Below, in pieces: positions 8,457-16,221 of a stretch of DNA of 32,431 bases (positions within the stretch are counted from its first letter, which is position 1; the number at the start of each line of letters is the position of its first letter). The stretch is taken from positions 1 to 32,431 of the forward strand of contig JAIETI010000140.1 of assembly GCA_019745365.1 (NCBI GenBank). Direction: 5' to 3'. The position numbers and the translations under genes were made by a program. The notes beneath the pieces are model-generated. The model was not told the origin of the DNA, did no database searches, and saw only the letters and a list, made by a program, of their open reading frames with translations. Origin of the DNA: Gemmatimonadaceae bacterium. GTDB lineage: Bacteria; Gemmatimonadota; Gemmatimonadetes; Gemmatimonadales; Gemmatimonadaceae.

Positions 8457-8815
8457 CACTCAGCGTGCGGACGGAGTTCCAACTCGCCTGCGGGCGCCGT
8501 CTCACGGGCGTGCCGGCGGACCATCCGTGCGCACGCGATCATGGGCACACGTTCCGCGTGACGGTGGTGTGTGAGGGTCCGCTCGACCCGCGCACCGGGT
8601 TCGTGGTCGATTTCGCCGAGATCCAGCGCGCCTGGGCACCGATCGACGACGCGCTCGACCATCGGTTCCTGAACGACATCCCGGGGCTCGAGAATCCCAC
8701 GAGCGAGCGGCTGGCGTTCTGGATCTTCGAGCGGCTGCGCCCCGCCCTTCCCAGCCTCGCGGAACTCCAGATCGGTGAGACGGGGAACAGCAGCGTGCGG
8801 TACCGCCCCGACTGA
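8453..8815 (+). CDS. queD: 6-carboxy-5,6,7,8-tetrahydropterin synthase
   Basis: QueD, 120 aa, makes 6-carboxytetrahydropterin from dihydroneopterin triphosphate. The catalytic C26 and two zinc histidines, H30 and H32, stand in CARDHGH. D69-H70 in LDHRFLND complete the triad, IPGLENPTSE is near-identical to E. coli QueD, and E109 closes the pterin pocket. Odd point: the first zinc histidine (FxAAH in E. coli) is missing. The sequence here is F9-QLAC13-GRR, so Cys13 may replace it. Overlaps queE. Confidence 0.92.
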   Translation: MTLSVRTEFQLACGRRLTGVPADHPCARDHGHTFRVTVVCEGPLDPRTGFVVDFAEIQRAWAPIDDALDHRFLNDIPGLENPTSERLAFWIFERLRPALPSLAELQIGETGNSSVRYRPD

Positions 8816-8826
8816 GTCCGCGCGGG

Positions 8827-8855
8827 TTCCGAAGTCCCCCCGGATCGGATACTTT
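8827..8855 (+). promoter_or_regulatory. Promoter of the nlpC/cyanophycin operon
   Basis: TTCCGA (8827-8832), a 17-nt spacer, then TACTTT (8850-8855), which ends 7 nt before ATG 8863. The -35 is weak but correctly spaced. The -10 position implies a leaderless mRNA. Confidence 0.5.
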
Positions 8856-8862
8856 TCCCTCT

Positions 8863-9459
8863 ATGCTGATCCGTGCCCGTGCCGCGGCGGCCCTCGTGGT
8901 CGCCGTCGTCGTTTCGCCCGCCATCGTCGCTGCGCAGGAGCCCTCCTCGGGCCCGCTCGCTGCGGTCGCGGCGCGCGGGAGCAATCCGAGCGGTCCGTTC
9001 AGCGCTGCCACCCGCACGCGCCGCGATTCTGTGGTCGCCCGCGCGCGCGAGACGCTGGGCACGCGCTACCGCTGGGCTGGCACGAGTGAGAAGAGTGGCT
9101 TCGATTGCAGCGGCCTGGTGCGATATGTGCTCGCGGCCGTCGGCGTGGAGCTTCCGCACAACGCGGCGAGGATCGCCGCGAGCGGGGAGTCGGTGCCCAC
9201 CGATACCGGGAAGCTCGTCCCCGGCGATCTGCTGCTGTTCGGACGCGGGCGCTCGGCGCGACTCTCGCACGTCGGCATCTACGTGGGGGACGGCAAGATG
9301 ATCCACGCCAGCACCGGCCAGCGACGCGTGATCGAGGTGCCGGTGCCGACCACGCGGTCGTCGCTCAAGCTGCGCGCGGTGCGCCGCGTGCTTCGCCCCG
9401 ATAGCACCGCCGACAGCACCCGCGCGCCGACTGCGACCACGTCGCTGCGCGACAGCTGA
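8863..9459 (+). CDS. Exported NlpC/P60 cysteine peptidase
   Basis: 198 aa with a clear signal peptide (hydrophobic residues 7-24, cleavage near VAAQ). The catalytic domain spans about 55-165, with nucleophile C82 in GFDCSGLVRYV, H136 in LSHVGIYVG and third polar residue H148 in MIHAS. Enzymes of this family cut gamma-D-Glu-diaminopimelate or related bonds in peptidoglycan stem peptides, in the periplasm. The C-terminal 30 residues are Thr/Ser/Ala-rich and probably disordered. It heads the cyanophycin gene run, 11 bp before iadA. A role in that pathway is not evident. Confidence 0.92.
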   Translation: MLIRARAAAALVVAVVVSPAIVAAQEPSSGPLAAVAARGSNPSGPFSAATRTRRDSVVARARETLGTRYRWAGTSEKSGFDCSGLVRYVLAAVGVELPHNAARIAASGESVPTDTGKLVPGDLLLFGRGRSARLSHVGIYVGDGKMIHASTGQRRVIEVPVPTTRSSLKLRAVRRVLRPDSTADSTRAPTATTSLRDS

Positions 9460-9470
9460 GCGCCCGCGCC

Positions 9471-10667
9471 ATGCGCACGGACGCCGCGCTCCCCGTGCTC
9501 CGCCTCCTCACCGACTGTGATCTCTACGCGCCCCACCACGTGGGACGGGTCGCGATCCTCGTCGCTGGCGGGCGGATCGCATGGATCGGTACGGAGCGCC
9601 CCGCGCTCCCTGCGGCCCTCGGCGTGGAGACGATCGACGCCGTCGGCCTGCGCGTCATCCCAGGACTGATCGACGGGCACGCACACCTCACCGGCGGCGG
9701 CGGCGAGGCAGGCCCGCACACCAAGGTGCCCCCACTCGCGCTCTCGCGCTTCACCCTCGGTGGCGTCACCACCGCGATCGGCGTGCTCGGCACCGACGAC
9801 GTCACGCGTACGACGGGCGAGCTGATCACCGCCGTGCACGCGCTCCGCGCCGAGGGGCTGAATGCTTGGGCGTACACTGGCGGCTATCACGTACCGTTGA
9901 CTACGCTCACCGGCTCGGTGCGCGGCGACATGGCCTTCGTCGAATGCCTCATCGGCGTCGGCGAGCTCGCGCTCAGCGACCACCGCTCCAGTCAACCCAC
10001 GCTCGACGAACTCCTCCGCATCGCCGCGGACGCGCACGTCGGTGGCTTGATGACCGGGAAGGCCGGGATCGTCCACCTCCACATGGGCGACGGGGTGCGG
10101 GGGCTGCAGCTGGTGCGCGACGCGCTCGCGCAGAGCGAGCTCCCGCCGCGCGTCTTCAACCCGACGCACGTGAACCGGCGGCGCGCGCTCTTCGACGAGG
10201 CGATCGCGCTCGCGCGCGGCGGCTGTTCGATCGACGTGACGGCGTTCCCGGTGGACGAAGGGGAGGACGCGTACGACGCGGCCGAGGCACTGGAACGGTA
10301 CCGCGCGAGCGGGGCACCGCCAGAGCGGATCACGGTGAGTTCGGATGGTGGCGGCTGTTTGCCCGTGTTCGACGGGGACGGGCGCGTCGCGTCCTTCGAC
10401 GTCGGTCGACCGGCCGCGTTGATCGCGACGATCGTCGACGCCGTGGCACGCGGGCTCGCGCTCGAGGCGGTGCTCCCGGCGTTCACCACGAACGTCGCGC
10501 GTTTGCTGCGATTGCCGCACAAGGGACACATTTCGGTGGGGTCCGACGCGGACCTCGTCATACTGGATGCTCGGGGAGGAGTACGCGACGTGATGATCGG
10601 TGGCGAGTGGATGGTGCGTGCAGCGACGGCGGTGCGGCGCGGTGCGTTCGACGGAGGCGTGGCGTGA
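9471..10667 (+). CDS. iadA: Isoaspartyl (beta-aspartyl) dipeptidase
   Basis: Amidohydrolase-superfamily dipeptidase, 398 aa, here expected to split the beta-Asp-Arg units released by cyanophycinase into aspartate and arginine. Metal-site motifs are GLIDGHAHL (H70, H72), HLHMGD, PTHVNR and SSDGGG. The substrate loop GGGGEAGP and SDHRSSQPT are IadA signatures. At the position I align with the carboxylated bridging lysine of E. coli IadA (K162) this protein has E165. Its stop overlaps the GTG start of cyanophycinase at 10664, which supports the pathway assignment. Confidence 0.95.
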   Translation: MRTDAALPVLRLLTDCDLYAPHHVGRVAILVAGGRIAWIGTERPALPAALGVETIDAVGLRVIPGLIDGHAHLTGGGGEAGPHTKVPPLALSRFTLGGVTTAIGVLGTDDVTRTTGELITAVHALRAEGLNAWAYTGGYHVPLTTLTGSVRGDMAFVECLIGVGELALSDHRSSQPTLDELLRIAADAHVGGLMTGKAGIVHLHMGDGVRGLQLVRDALAQSELPPRVFNPTHVNRRRALFDEAIALARGGCSIDVTAFPVDEGEDAYDAAEALERYRASGAPPERITVSSDGGGCLPVFDGDGRVASFDVGRPAALIATIVDAVARGLALEAVLPAFTTNVARLLRLPHKGHISVGSDADLVILDARGGVRDVMIGGEWMVRAATAVRRGAFDGGVA

Positions 10668-11506
10668 GCCCGAGTCCGGTGCCCGAGGGATCGACGCGCG
10701 GCTGGATCATCCCGATCGGCGGTGCAGAGGAGAAGGAAGACTCACCGGCGATCCTGCAGCGCTTCGTCGATCTGTGCGGCGGCGCGCGCGCGGACATCGT
10801 GGTGATCCCGACCGCCTCGCAACTCGCGGCGACCGGCCCGCGCTACACCGCGCTCTTCAAGGCGCTCGGCGCCGGCCGCTCCGATGTGATCGACTTCGAC
10901 ACGCGGCGCGATGCTGAGGAGCAGAACCGCCTCGATCGTCTGGAGCAGGCCACAGGGATCTTCCTCACCGGCGGGAACCAGCTGCGCCTCTCCACGCTCC
11001 TCGGGGGCACGCCGATCGCCAAGATGATCCGTCAGCGCAACGCCGACGGCGTCCACATCGCCGGCACGAGCGCGGGCGCGAGCTTCATCTCCGAGCATAT
11101 GATCGCGTTCGGCGAGGAGGGACACGCCCCGAAGGCCGGGCGTGTGACGCTCGCGCCAGGACTCGGCCTCACGAACCGCTTCATCATCGACCAGCACTTC
11201 CGCCAACGCGATCGCCTGGGGCGGCTCCTCACGGGGCTCGCCTACAACCCATACGCGATCGGGATCGGCCTCGACGAGGACACCGCGGCCTTCATCTCGC
11301 CGGAGAACATCGTCGAGGTGGAAGGGAGCGGCGCGCTCACGATCGTCGATGCGAGCGGGCTCGAGTTCTCGTCCATGGACATCGTCGACGAAGGGGAGGC
11401 GGTGTGCCTCTTGGGGCTCACGCTCCACATCCTCGTCGCCGGCGCGACCTTCAACCTTCACACTCGCGAGGCCTTCGCGGGCGCACTCGTGCGCGCGCGG
11501 GGATAG
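10664..11506 (+). CDS. cphB: Cyanophycinase
   Basis: Serine exopeptidase of the S51 family, 280 aa, that degrades cyanophycin to beta-Asp-Arg dipeptides. The nucleophile S136 sits in AGTSAGAS. Other family segments are WIIPIGGAEEK, FLTGGNQLRL, the QHFRQRDRLGRL loop and GIGLDEDTA. It is cytosolic, with no signal peptide. GTG 10664 was chosen because it overlaps the iadA stop; the open frame upstream is only a shadow of iadA. It is followed after 6 bp by the synthetase that makes its substrate. Confidence 0.97.
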   Translation: MSPSPVPEGSTRGWIIPIGGAEEKEDSPAILQRFVDLCGGARADIVVIPTASQLAATGPRYTALFKALGAGRSDVIDFDTRRDAEEQNRLDRLEQATGIFLTGGNQLRLSTLLGGTPIAKMIRQRNADGVHIAGTSAGASFISEHMIAFGEEGHAPKAGRVTLAPGLGLTNRFIIDQHFRQRDRLGRLLTGLAYNPYAIGIGLDEDTAAFISPENIVEVEGSGALTIVDASGLEFSSMDIVDEGEAVCLLGLTLHILVAGATFNLHTREAFAGALVRARG

Positions 11507-11512
11507 ACATCG

Positions 11513-14302
11513 ATGCGGATCTTCGAGCGCGCCGTCTATGTGGGGCCGTCCCTCTACGCCCACTTCCCGGTCATCCGACTGGAACTCGACCTCGGCGCGC
11601 TCGAAGCGTGGCCGACGGCGCGCTTGGGGGATCGCTTCGTCGAAGGACTGCTCGAAGCACTCCCAGGACTCCGCGAGCACGGCTGCTCCTACGGTGAGCC
11701 CGGCGGCTTCATCCGCCGCATGCGCGAGGACGAGGGGACCTGGCTCGGCCACGTGCTCGAGCACGTGGCGATCGAGATCCAGAACGTCGCCGGCGAGGAT
11801 GTGACGTTCGGCAAGACGCGCGGTGCTGGCCCCAAGGGGGTCTACACCGTCGTGTACGAGTACGCGGTGCGTGAAGAGGGCGTCGAGGCGGGTGAGCTCG
11901 CGATCCGCCTCCTCGCCTCGCTCCTCCCGCCGGAGCTGCGCCCTAGCGATCTCCTCCCTGAGGACTGGGAGTGGCCGCGCGCCCGCGACCGCTTCATCAA
12001 GTGGGCGCAGCGTCGCGCCCTCGGACCGTCCACCGCCTCGCTCGTGAAGGCCGCCGAGTCGCGCGGGATCCCCTGGATCCGCCTCAATGATCAGTCGCTG
12101 ATCCAGCTCGGGCACGGCAAGTATCAGCAGCGCATCCAGGCGACCGTCACGGGACGCACGCCGCACATCTCGGTGGAACTCGCGAGCGACAAGGAGGAGA
12201 CGAACAAACTCCTCGCGATGCTCGGGCTCCCCGTCCCGAAGCAGGAACTCGTACAGAGTGCCGACGATGCGGCGCGCGCGGCGCGGCGCATCGGGTTCCC
12301 CGTGGTGGTGAAGCCGTACAACGGCAACCACGGCCGAGGGATCAGCATCCATCTGACCACCGAAGACGAGGTGCGCGCCGCTTTTCCGCGCGCGCAGGAA
12401 CACTCGCGTTCGGTGATCGTCGAGACCTTCCTCCACGGCGATGATCACCGGCTCCTCGTGGTGAACGGCGAGCTCGTCGCCGCGACCAAGCGCACGCCCG
12501 GGCACATCGTCGGCGATGGCACCCATACGGTCGCCGAGCTCGTCGAGGAAGTGAATCGCGATCCGCGGCGCGGCGTGGGGCACGAGAAGGTGCTCACCCG
12601 CCTCGAGCTCGACGCACAGGCGGAGACGATGCTCGCCAAGCGCGGCTACACTGCCACCTCGGTGCCCCCTACCGGCGAGACGGTCTATCTCCGCTCGACC
12701 GCGAATCTCAGCACCGGCGGCACCGCGACCGACGTCACCGACATCATCCACCCCGATAACCGCGAGATGGCGGTGCGCGCGGTGAAGGCGATCGGGCTCG
12801 ATGTCGGCGGGGTCGACTTCCTCTCGACGAACATCGCCGAGAGCTACAAGAAGCACGGCGGCGGGATCTGCGAGGTGAATGCCGCGCCCGGGTTCCGGAT
12901 GCACGTCGCCCCGAGTGAGGGGACGCCGCGCGATGTCGCCACGCCAGTGATCGACATGCTCTTCCCGATGGGCTCCCCCTCGCGCGTGCCGATCGCCGCG
13001 ATCACCGGGACCAACGGCAAGACCACCACGTCGCGCATGCTCGCGCACATCTGCAAGATGGCCGGCTACACGCCGGGGCTCACCACGACCGATGGCGTGT
13101 ACATCGACGGTCAGCGCACGGTCGAAGGCGACATGACCGGCCCGATCGCCGCGCGCATGGTGCTCTCCGACCCGCAGATCGACATCGCGGTGCTCGAGAC
13201 CGCGCGCGGCGGACTGTTGCGCGCCGGCATGGGGGTGAAGGAGGTCGATGTCGGCGCGGTGCTCAACGTGCGCGCCGACCACCTCGGCCAGAAGGGGATC
13301 GAGACCCTCGAGCAGCTCGCCGAGGTGAAGCGGATCGTCGTGGAGGTCGCGAAGGACGCGGCGGTGCTGAACGCCGACGACGCCCTCGTGCTCAAGATGG
13401 CCGCCTACACCGACGCGCGCGTGATCTGCTACGTGACGCTGCACCCGCACCACACGCTCGTGCGCGAGCACATTCGTGCCGGCGGCCGCGCGATCGCCCT
13501 CGAAGAGGGGGTGAACGGGCAGATGATCACGCTCTATGACAAGGGCGCGCACATCCCGCTGCTCTGGACGCACCTCATCCCCGCCACGCTGGAGGGGCGC
13601 GCACTCCACAACGTGCAGAACGCGATGTTCGCCGCCGCGCTCGCGCACGCCATGGGGATCAAGATCGACGCGATCCGCCAAGGGCTCCGCACCTTCGATA
13701 CCACGTTCTTCCAAGCGCCGGGACGGATGAACGTGTACGACGAGCACCCCTTCAAGGTGATCTTCGACTACGCCCACAACGCGCACGCGGTCGGCGTGAT
13801 GGCCGATCTCGCCGGGCGGCTCGATGTGAAGGGACGTCGCCTTGTGGTCGTCGCGGGGCCGGGCGACCGCCGCGATGAGGACATCCAAGCGATCGCGCAC
13901 GCGGTCGCGGGACGATTCGATCACTACCTCTGCCGCCGCGACGACGGCCTGCGTGGGCGCGCGTCGGACGAGGTCCCGAACATGATCGCGGCCGCGCTCC
14001 GCGCGCAGGGCGTTGCCGACTCAGCCATCTCGATTATCCCGGAGGAGACGGAAGCGATCGATGCCGCGCTCCGCATGGGACGCGAAGGCGATCTCCTCCT
14101 CATCTTCGCCGACGAACTCGCCCGCTCGTGGAAGCAGGTGATCCACTTCACGCCCGACGGCGCCCCGGCGCCGCGCGCAAGTCGGCCGGCGGCGGCACCG
14201 CTCGCCGAGCCACCCTCGCTCCCGCCGGTGGAGTCCAAGGCGTGGGAAGGTCTCGTGCGTGACGAGCGCGGCGTGCGCCTCGCGCGCGAGAACGAAGACT
14301 GA
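11513..14302 (+). CDS. cphA: Cyanophycin synthetase
   Basis: CphA1, 929 aa, builds the Asp backbone and attaches Arg side chains using ATP. The N-terminal domain (about 1-165) carries the LGHVLEHVAIEIQ motif. The ATP-grasp half (about 166-485) has ASDKEETNKLLAMLGLPVP, VVKPYNGNHGRG and STGGTATDVTD. The Mur-ligase half (about 490-890) has P-loop GTNGKTTT (499-506), LETARGGLLR, LNVRADH and FDYAHNAHA. All three domains look intact. The last 40 residues are Pro/Ala-rich. ATG 11513 follows GGGGA at a usable distance. It lies in the middle of the operon, directly after the degrading enzymes. Confidence 0.98.
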   Translation: MRIFERAVYVGPSLYAHFPVIRLELDLGALEAWPTARLGDRFVEGLLEALPGLREHGCSYGEPGGFIRRMREDEGTWLGHVLEHVAIEIQNVAGEDVTFGKTRGAGPKGVYTVVYEYAVREEGVEAGELAIRLLASLLPPELRPSDLLPEDWEWPRARDRFIKWAQRRALGPSTASLVKAAESRGIPWIRLNDQSLIQLGHGKYQQRIQATVTGRTPHISVELASDKEETNKLLAMLGLPVPKQELVQSADDAARAARRIGFPVVVKPYNGNHGRGISIHLTTEDEVRAAFPRAQEHSRSVIVETFLHGDDHRLLVVNGELVAATKRTPGHIVGDGTHTVAELVEEVNRDPRRGVGHEKVLTRLELDAQAETMLAKRGYTATSVPPTGETVYLRSTANLSTGGTATDVTDIIHPDNREMAVRAVKAIGLDVGGVDFLSTNIAESYKKHGGGICEVNAAPGFRMHVAPSEGTPRDVATPVIDMLFPMGSPSRVPIAAITGTNGKTTTSRMLAHICKMAGYTPGLTTTDGVYIDGQRTVEGDMTGPIAARMVLSDPQIDIAVLETARGGLLRAGMGVKEVDVGAVLNVRADHLGQKGIETLEQLAEVKRIVVEVAKDAAVLNADDALVLKMAAYTDARVICYVTLHPHHTLVREHIRAGGRAIALEEGVNGQMITLYDKGAHIPLLWTHLIPATLEGRALHNVQNAMFAAALAHAMGIKIDAIRQGLRTFDTTFFQAPGRMNVYDEHPFKVIFDYAHNAHAVGVMADLAGRLDVKGRRLVVVAGPGDRRDEDIQAIAHAVAGRFDHYLCRRDDGLRGRASDEVPNMIAAALRAQGVADSAISIIPEETEAIDAALRMGREGDLLLIFADELARSWKQVIHFTPDGAPAPRASRPAAAPLAEPPSLPPVESKAWEGLVRDERGVRLARENED

Positions 14303-16068
14303 TCACCCCCACCTTCCCCTTCGACGATTCCCGCCGACTGCATGGGCCGAGTCTCTGGCTCGACGGGCCCGGCGTCGTGCTGGAGATCGCGCCGCCGGCC
14401 ACCGCCCGTGACGCGCTGATCGCCGCGTGGCGCGCGCACGTGCTCGCGCTCTCGGCTGACCTCGGCTGGCCCCTCCCGGCGCTGAACGCGCGCGCGCATC
14501 GCACCGGCGTGACGCTCGCGATGACCGCGCCGCTCGATCAGCTCCTCACCGCGACGGAGGTGAACGAGTGGGCGGTGCTCCGGGCGTGGCAGCAGTGTGG
14601 CCTCCCGCTCGCGCTCGCGCCAGCGGCACCGGGTTACATCAGCTACGCGCGGCGCCGCACGGCGACGATGCTCCGGCTCCTCGCGTCGAGCGCGGCGCAG
14701 CCCGCGTCGCAGTCGCTCGCCGCTGCCGCAGCGGCCCGCTCGCTCCCGTGTTTGATCGATGATGAGCAGCTCACGATCGGCGCCGGGCGCGGTGGTCGGA
14801 GTTGGCCGATCGATGCGCTCCCCAGACCCGACGCCGTCCCGTGGGACGCGCTGCACGACATCCCCACGGCGCTGATCACCGGTTCGAACGGCAAGACCAC
14901 CACCGTGCGTCTCGTCGCCGCGCTGGGCGCCGCCACCGGCGTGACCACCGGCCACTGCTGCACGGATGGCATCGTGGTCGCCGGGGAGACGGTCGATGGC
15001 GGCGACTATAGCGGTCCGGCGGGCGCTCGGGGGGTGCTCCGCGACCCACGCGTCGGCTTCGCGGTCCTCGAGACCGCGCGCGGCGGGATGCTCCGGCGTG
15101 GGCTCGCCGCCCCGCGCGCGCGCGTGGCCGCGCTCCTCAATGTGAGCGCCGACCACTTCGGCGAGTGGGGGATCCACGACCTCGGCGGCATCGCGGATGC
15201 GAAGCTGACGGTCGCGAAGGCCGTGGGCCCTGACGGGATGGTCGTGCTCAACGCCGACGATCCCGTTGTCGCGGCACGGGCGCAGGCGCTCAGCGTGCCG
15301 CTCGGGTGGTTCGCACTCGACGACGGACACCCACGCCTCGTCGCGCACCGGAGTCAGGGCGGCGCCACCTGCGGCATCGACAAGGACGGCGAGGTCGTGC
15401 TCACCACCGCACGCGGTGAACGGCACCGCCTCGGCCCTGTCGACGAGATGCCGCTCACGGTGAGCGGGAGCGCGCGCTACAACTGCGCGAACATCGTGGC
15501 GGCCGTGCTCATCGCGTCCGGACTTGGCGTGCCACCCGATGGCATGGCGGCGGTGTTGACCCGCTTCGGTGCCGCGCGCACCGATAATCCGGGGCGACTT
15601 GAACGCTGGACACTCGGCGGCGTCACCGTCCTCATGGATTACGCGCACAACCCTGACGGCCTCGAGGGGCTGTTGGCGGTCGCGCAGCACGACCGCGTGG
15701 AGCGGCTCGCGCTCGCGCTGGGCCAAGCCGGGAATCGTGAGGACGACGCGATCCTCGCCCTCGGCGCGGTCGCCGCTCGCGCGAAGCCGGAGCTCGTCGT
15801 GCTGAAAGACCCCGCGAGTTTTCTGCGCGGCCGCACCCCCGGCGAGGTGCCCGCGCTCCTCGCGCGAGGACTGGTCGCGGGCGGTGTCGCACCCGAGCGG
15901 ATCCGCACGATCCTCGACGAGACGGACGCGGTACGAGCCGCGATCCAGTGGGCGCAGCCCGGCGATGTGGTCGTGCTTCCCGTCCACGCCATGGCGGCTC
16001 GGCGTCGCGTGGCCGAGTGGCTGGACGCCCTGCAGGCACGCGACTGGCGCCCCGGCGACCCCTGCTAG
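14299..16068 (+). CDS. CphA-like Mur ligase lacking ATP-grasp, probable CTG start
   Basis: 589 aa, related to the C-terminal half of cyanophycin synthetase. A unique N-terminal region (1-185) precedes the Mur-ligase core: P-loop GSNGKTTT (195-202), LETARGGMLRRG, LNVSADHFGEWG, MDYAHNPDGLEGL. It probably adds an amino acid or dipeptide with ATP; the substrate is unknown. The first ATG/GTG/TTG is GTG 14377, but the frame upstream reads as protein (FDDSRRLHGPSLWLDGPGVV), which I recall as conserved in relatives. It stays open to CTG 14299, whose CTGA overlaps the cphA stop just as ATGA or GTGA does at neighbouring genes. Similar second genes (cphA-prime) sit beside cphA in some proteobacteria. 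Confidence 0.88.
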   Translation: MITPTFPFDDSRRLHGPSLWLDGPGVVLEIAPPATARDALIAAWRAHVLALSADLGWPLPALNARAHRTGVTLAMTAPLDQLLTATEVNEWAVLRAWQQCGLPLALAPAAPGYISYARRRTATMLRLLASSAAQPASQSLAAAAAARSLPCLIDDEQLTIGAGRGGRSWPIDALPRPDAVPWDALHDIPTALITGSNGKTTTVRLVAALGAATGVTTGHCCTDGIVVAGETVDGGDYSGPAGARGVLRDPRVGFAVLETARGGMLRRGLAAPRARVAALLNVSADHFGEWGIHDLGGIADAKLTVAKAVGPDGMVVLNADDPVVAARAQALSVPLGWFALDDGHPRLVAHRSQGGATCGIDKDGEVVLTTARGERHRLGPVDEMPLTVSGSARYNCANIVAAVLIASGLGVPPDGMAAVLTRFGAARTDNPGRLERWTLGGVTVLMDYAHNPDGLEGLLAVAQHDRVERLALALGQAGNREDDAILALGAVAARAKPELVVLKDPASFLRGRTPGEVPALLARGLVAGGVAPERIRTILDETDAVRAAIQWAQPGDVVVLPVHAMAARRRVAEWLDALQARDWRPGDPC

Positions 16069-16093
16069 CCCGGCGTGCCCGGCACACGCTCTA

Positions 16094-16124
16094 TTGACCT
16101 AGGCCGTGCCGATACGGAAGTTTG
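16094..16124 (+). promoter_or_regulatory. Possible promoter of TonB-dependent receptor gene
   Basis: TTG (16094-16096), 20 nt, then GAAGTTTG (16117-16124) resembles the -33 TTG / -7 TAnnTTTG promoter of Bacteroidota. The overlapping TTGACC also resembles a sigma-70 -35. The 153-bp gap is otherwise T/C-rich and holds no gene. Confidence 0.25.
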
Positions 16125-16221
16125 AGCGTCTTTTTCAAGTGACCTTGCCCCATGGGGTCGCTTCCCCCTGCGCGCCGGCCCCCCCGGCCGTGACGGACAC
16201 TCGTACCGAGAGGTGCTCTAT

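Noticed and set aside
9581-10663. N-terminal extension of cyanophycinase through the iadA region
   Set aside because: The frame is open but the translation is Arg-rich nonsense. GTG 10664, overlapping the iadA stop, gives the normal family length.
10742-13924. A very long minus-strand open frame (about 1060 codons) antisense to cphB and cphA
   Set aside because: High-GC shadow of the plus-strand genes. Its translation is Arg/His/Glu-rich with no domain, and the plus strand encodes well-known enzymes.
13924-15987. Minus-strand open frame of 687 codons antisense to the second Mur ligase
   Set aside because: Same kind of shadow, with low-complexity basic composition and no motif.
14299-16068. 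Second Mur ligase as MurE or folylpolyglutamate synthase
   Set aside because: Its LETARGG and YAHNPDGLEGL blocks and position beside cphA fit the cyanophycin ligase group better, and it lacks the MurE N-terminal uridine domain.
16150-16195. C/G-rich palindromic patch before the TonB receptor as a terminator
   Set aside because: Only a 5-bp CGGCC/GGCCG stem over a C-run, with no T-tract; likely compositional.
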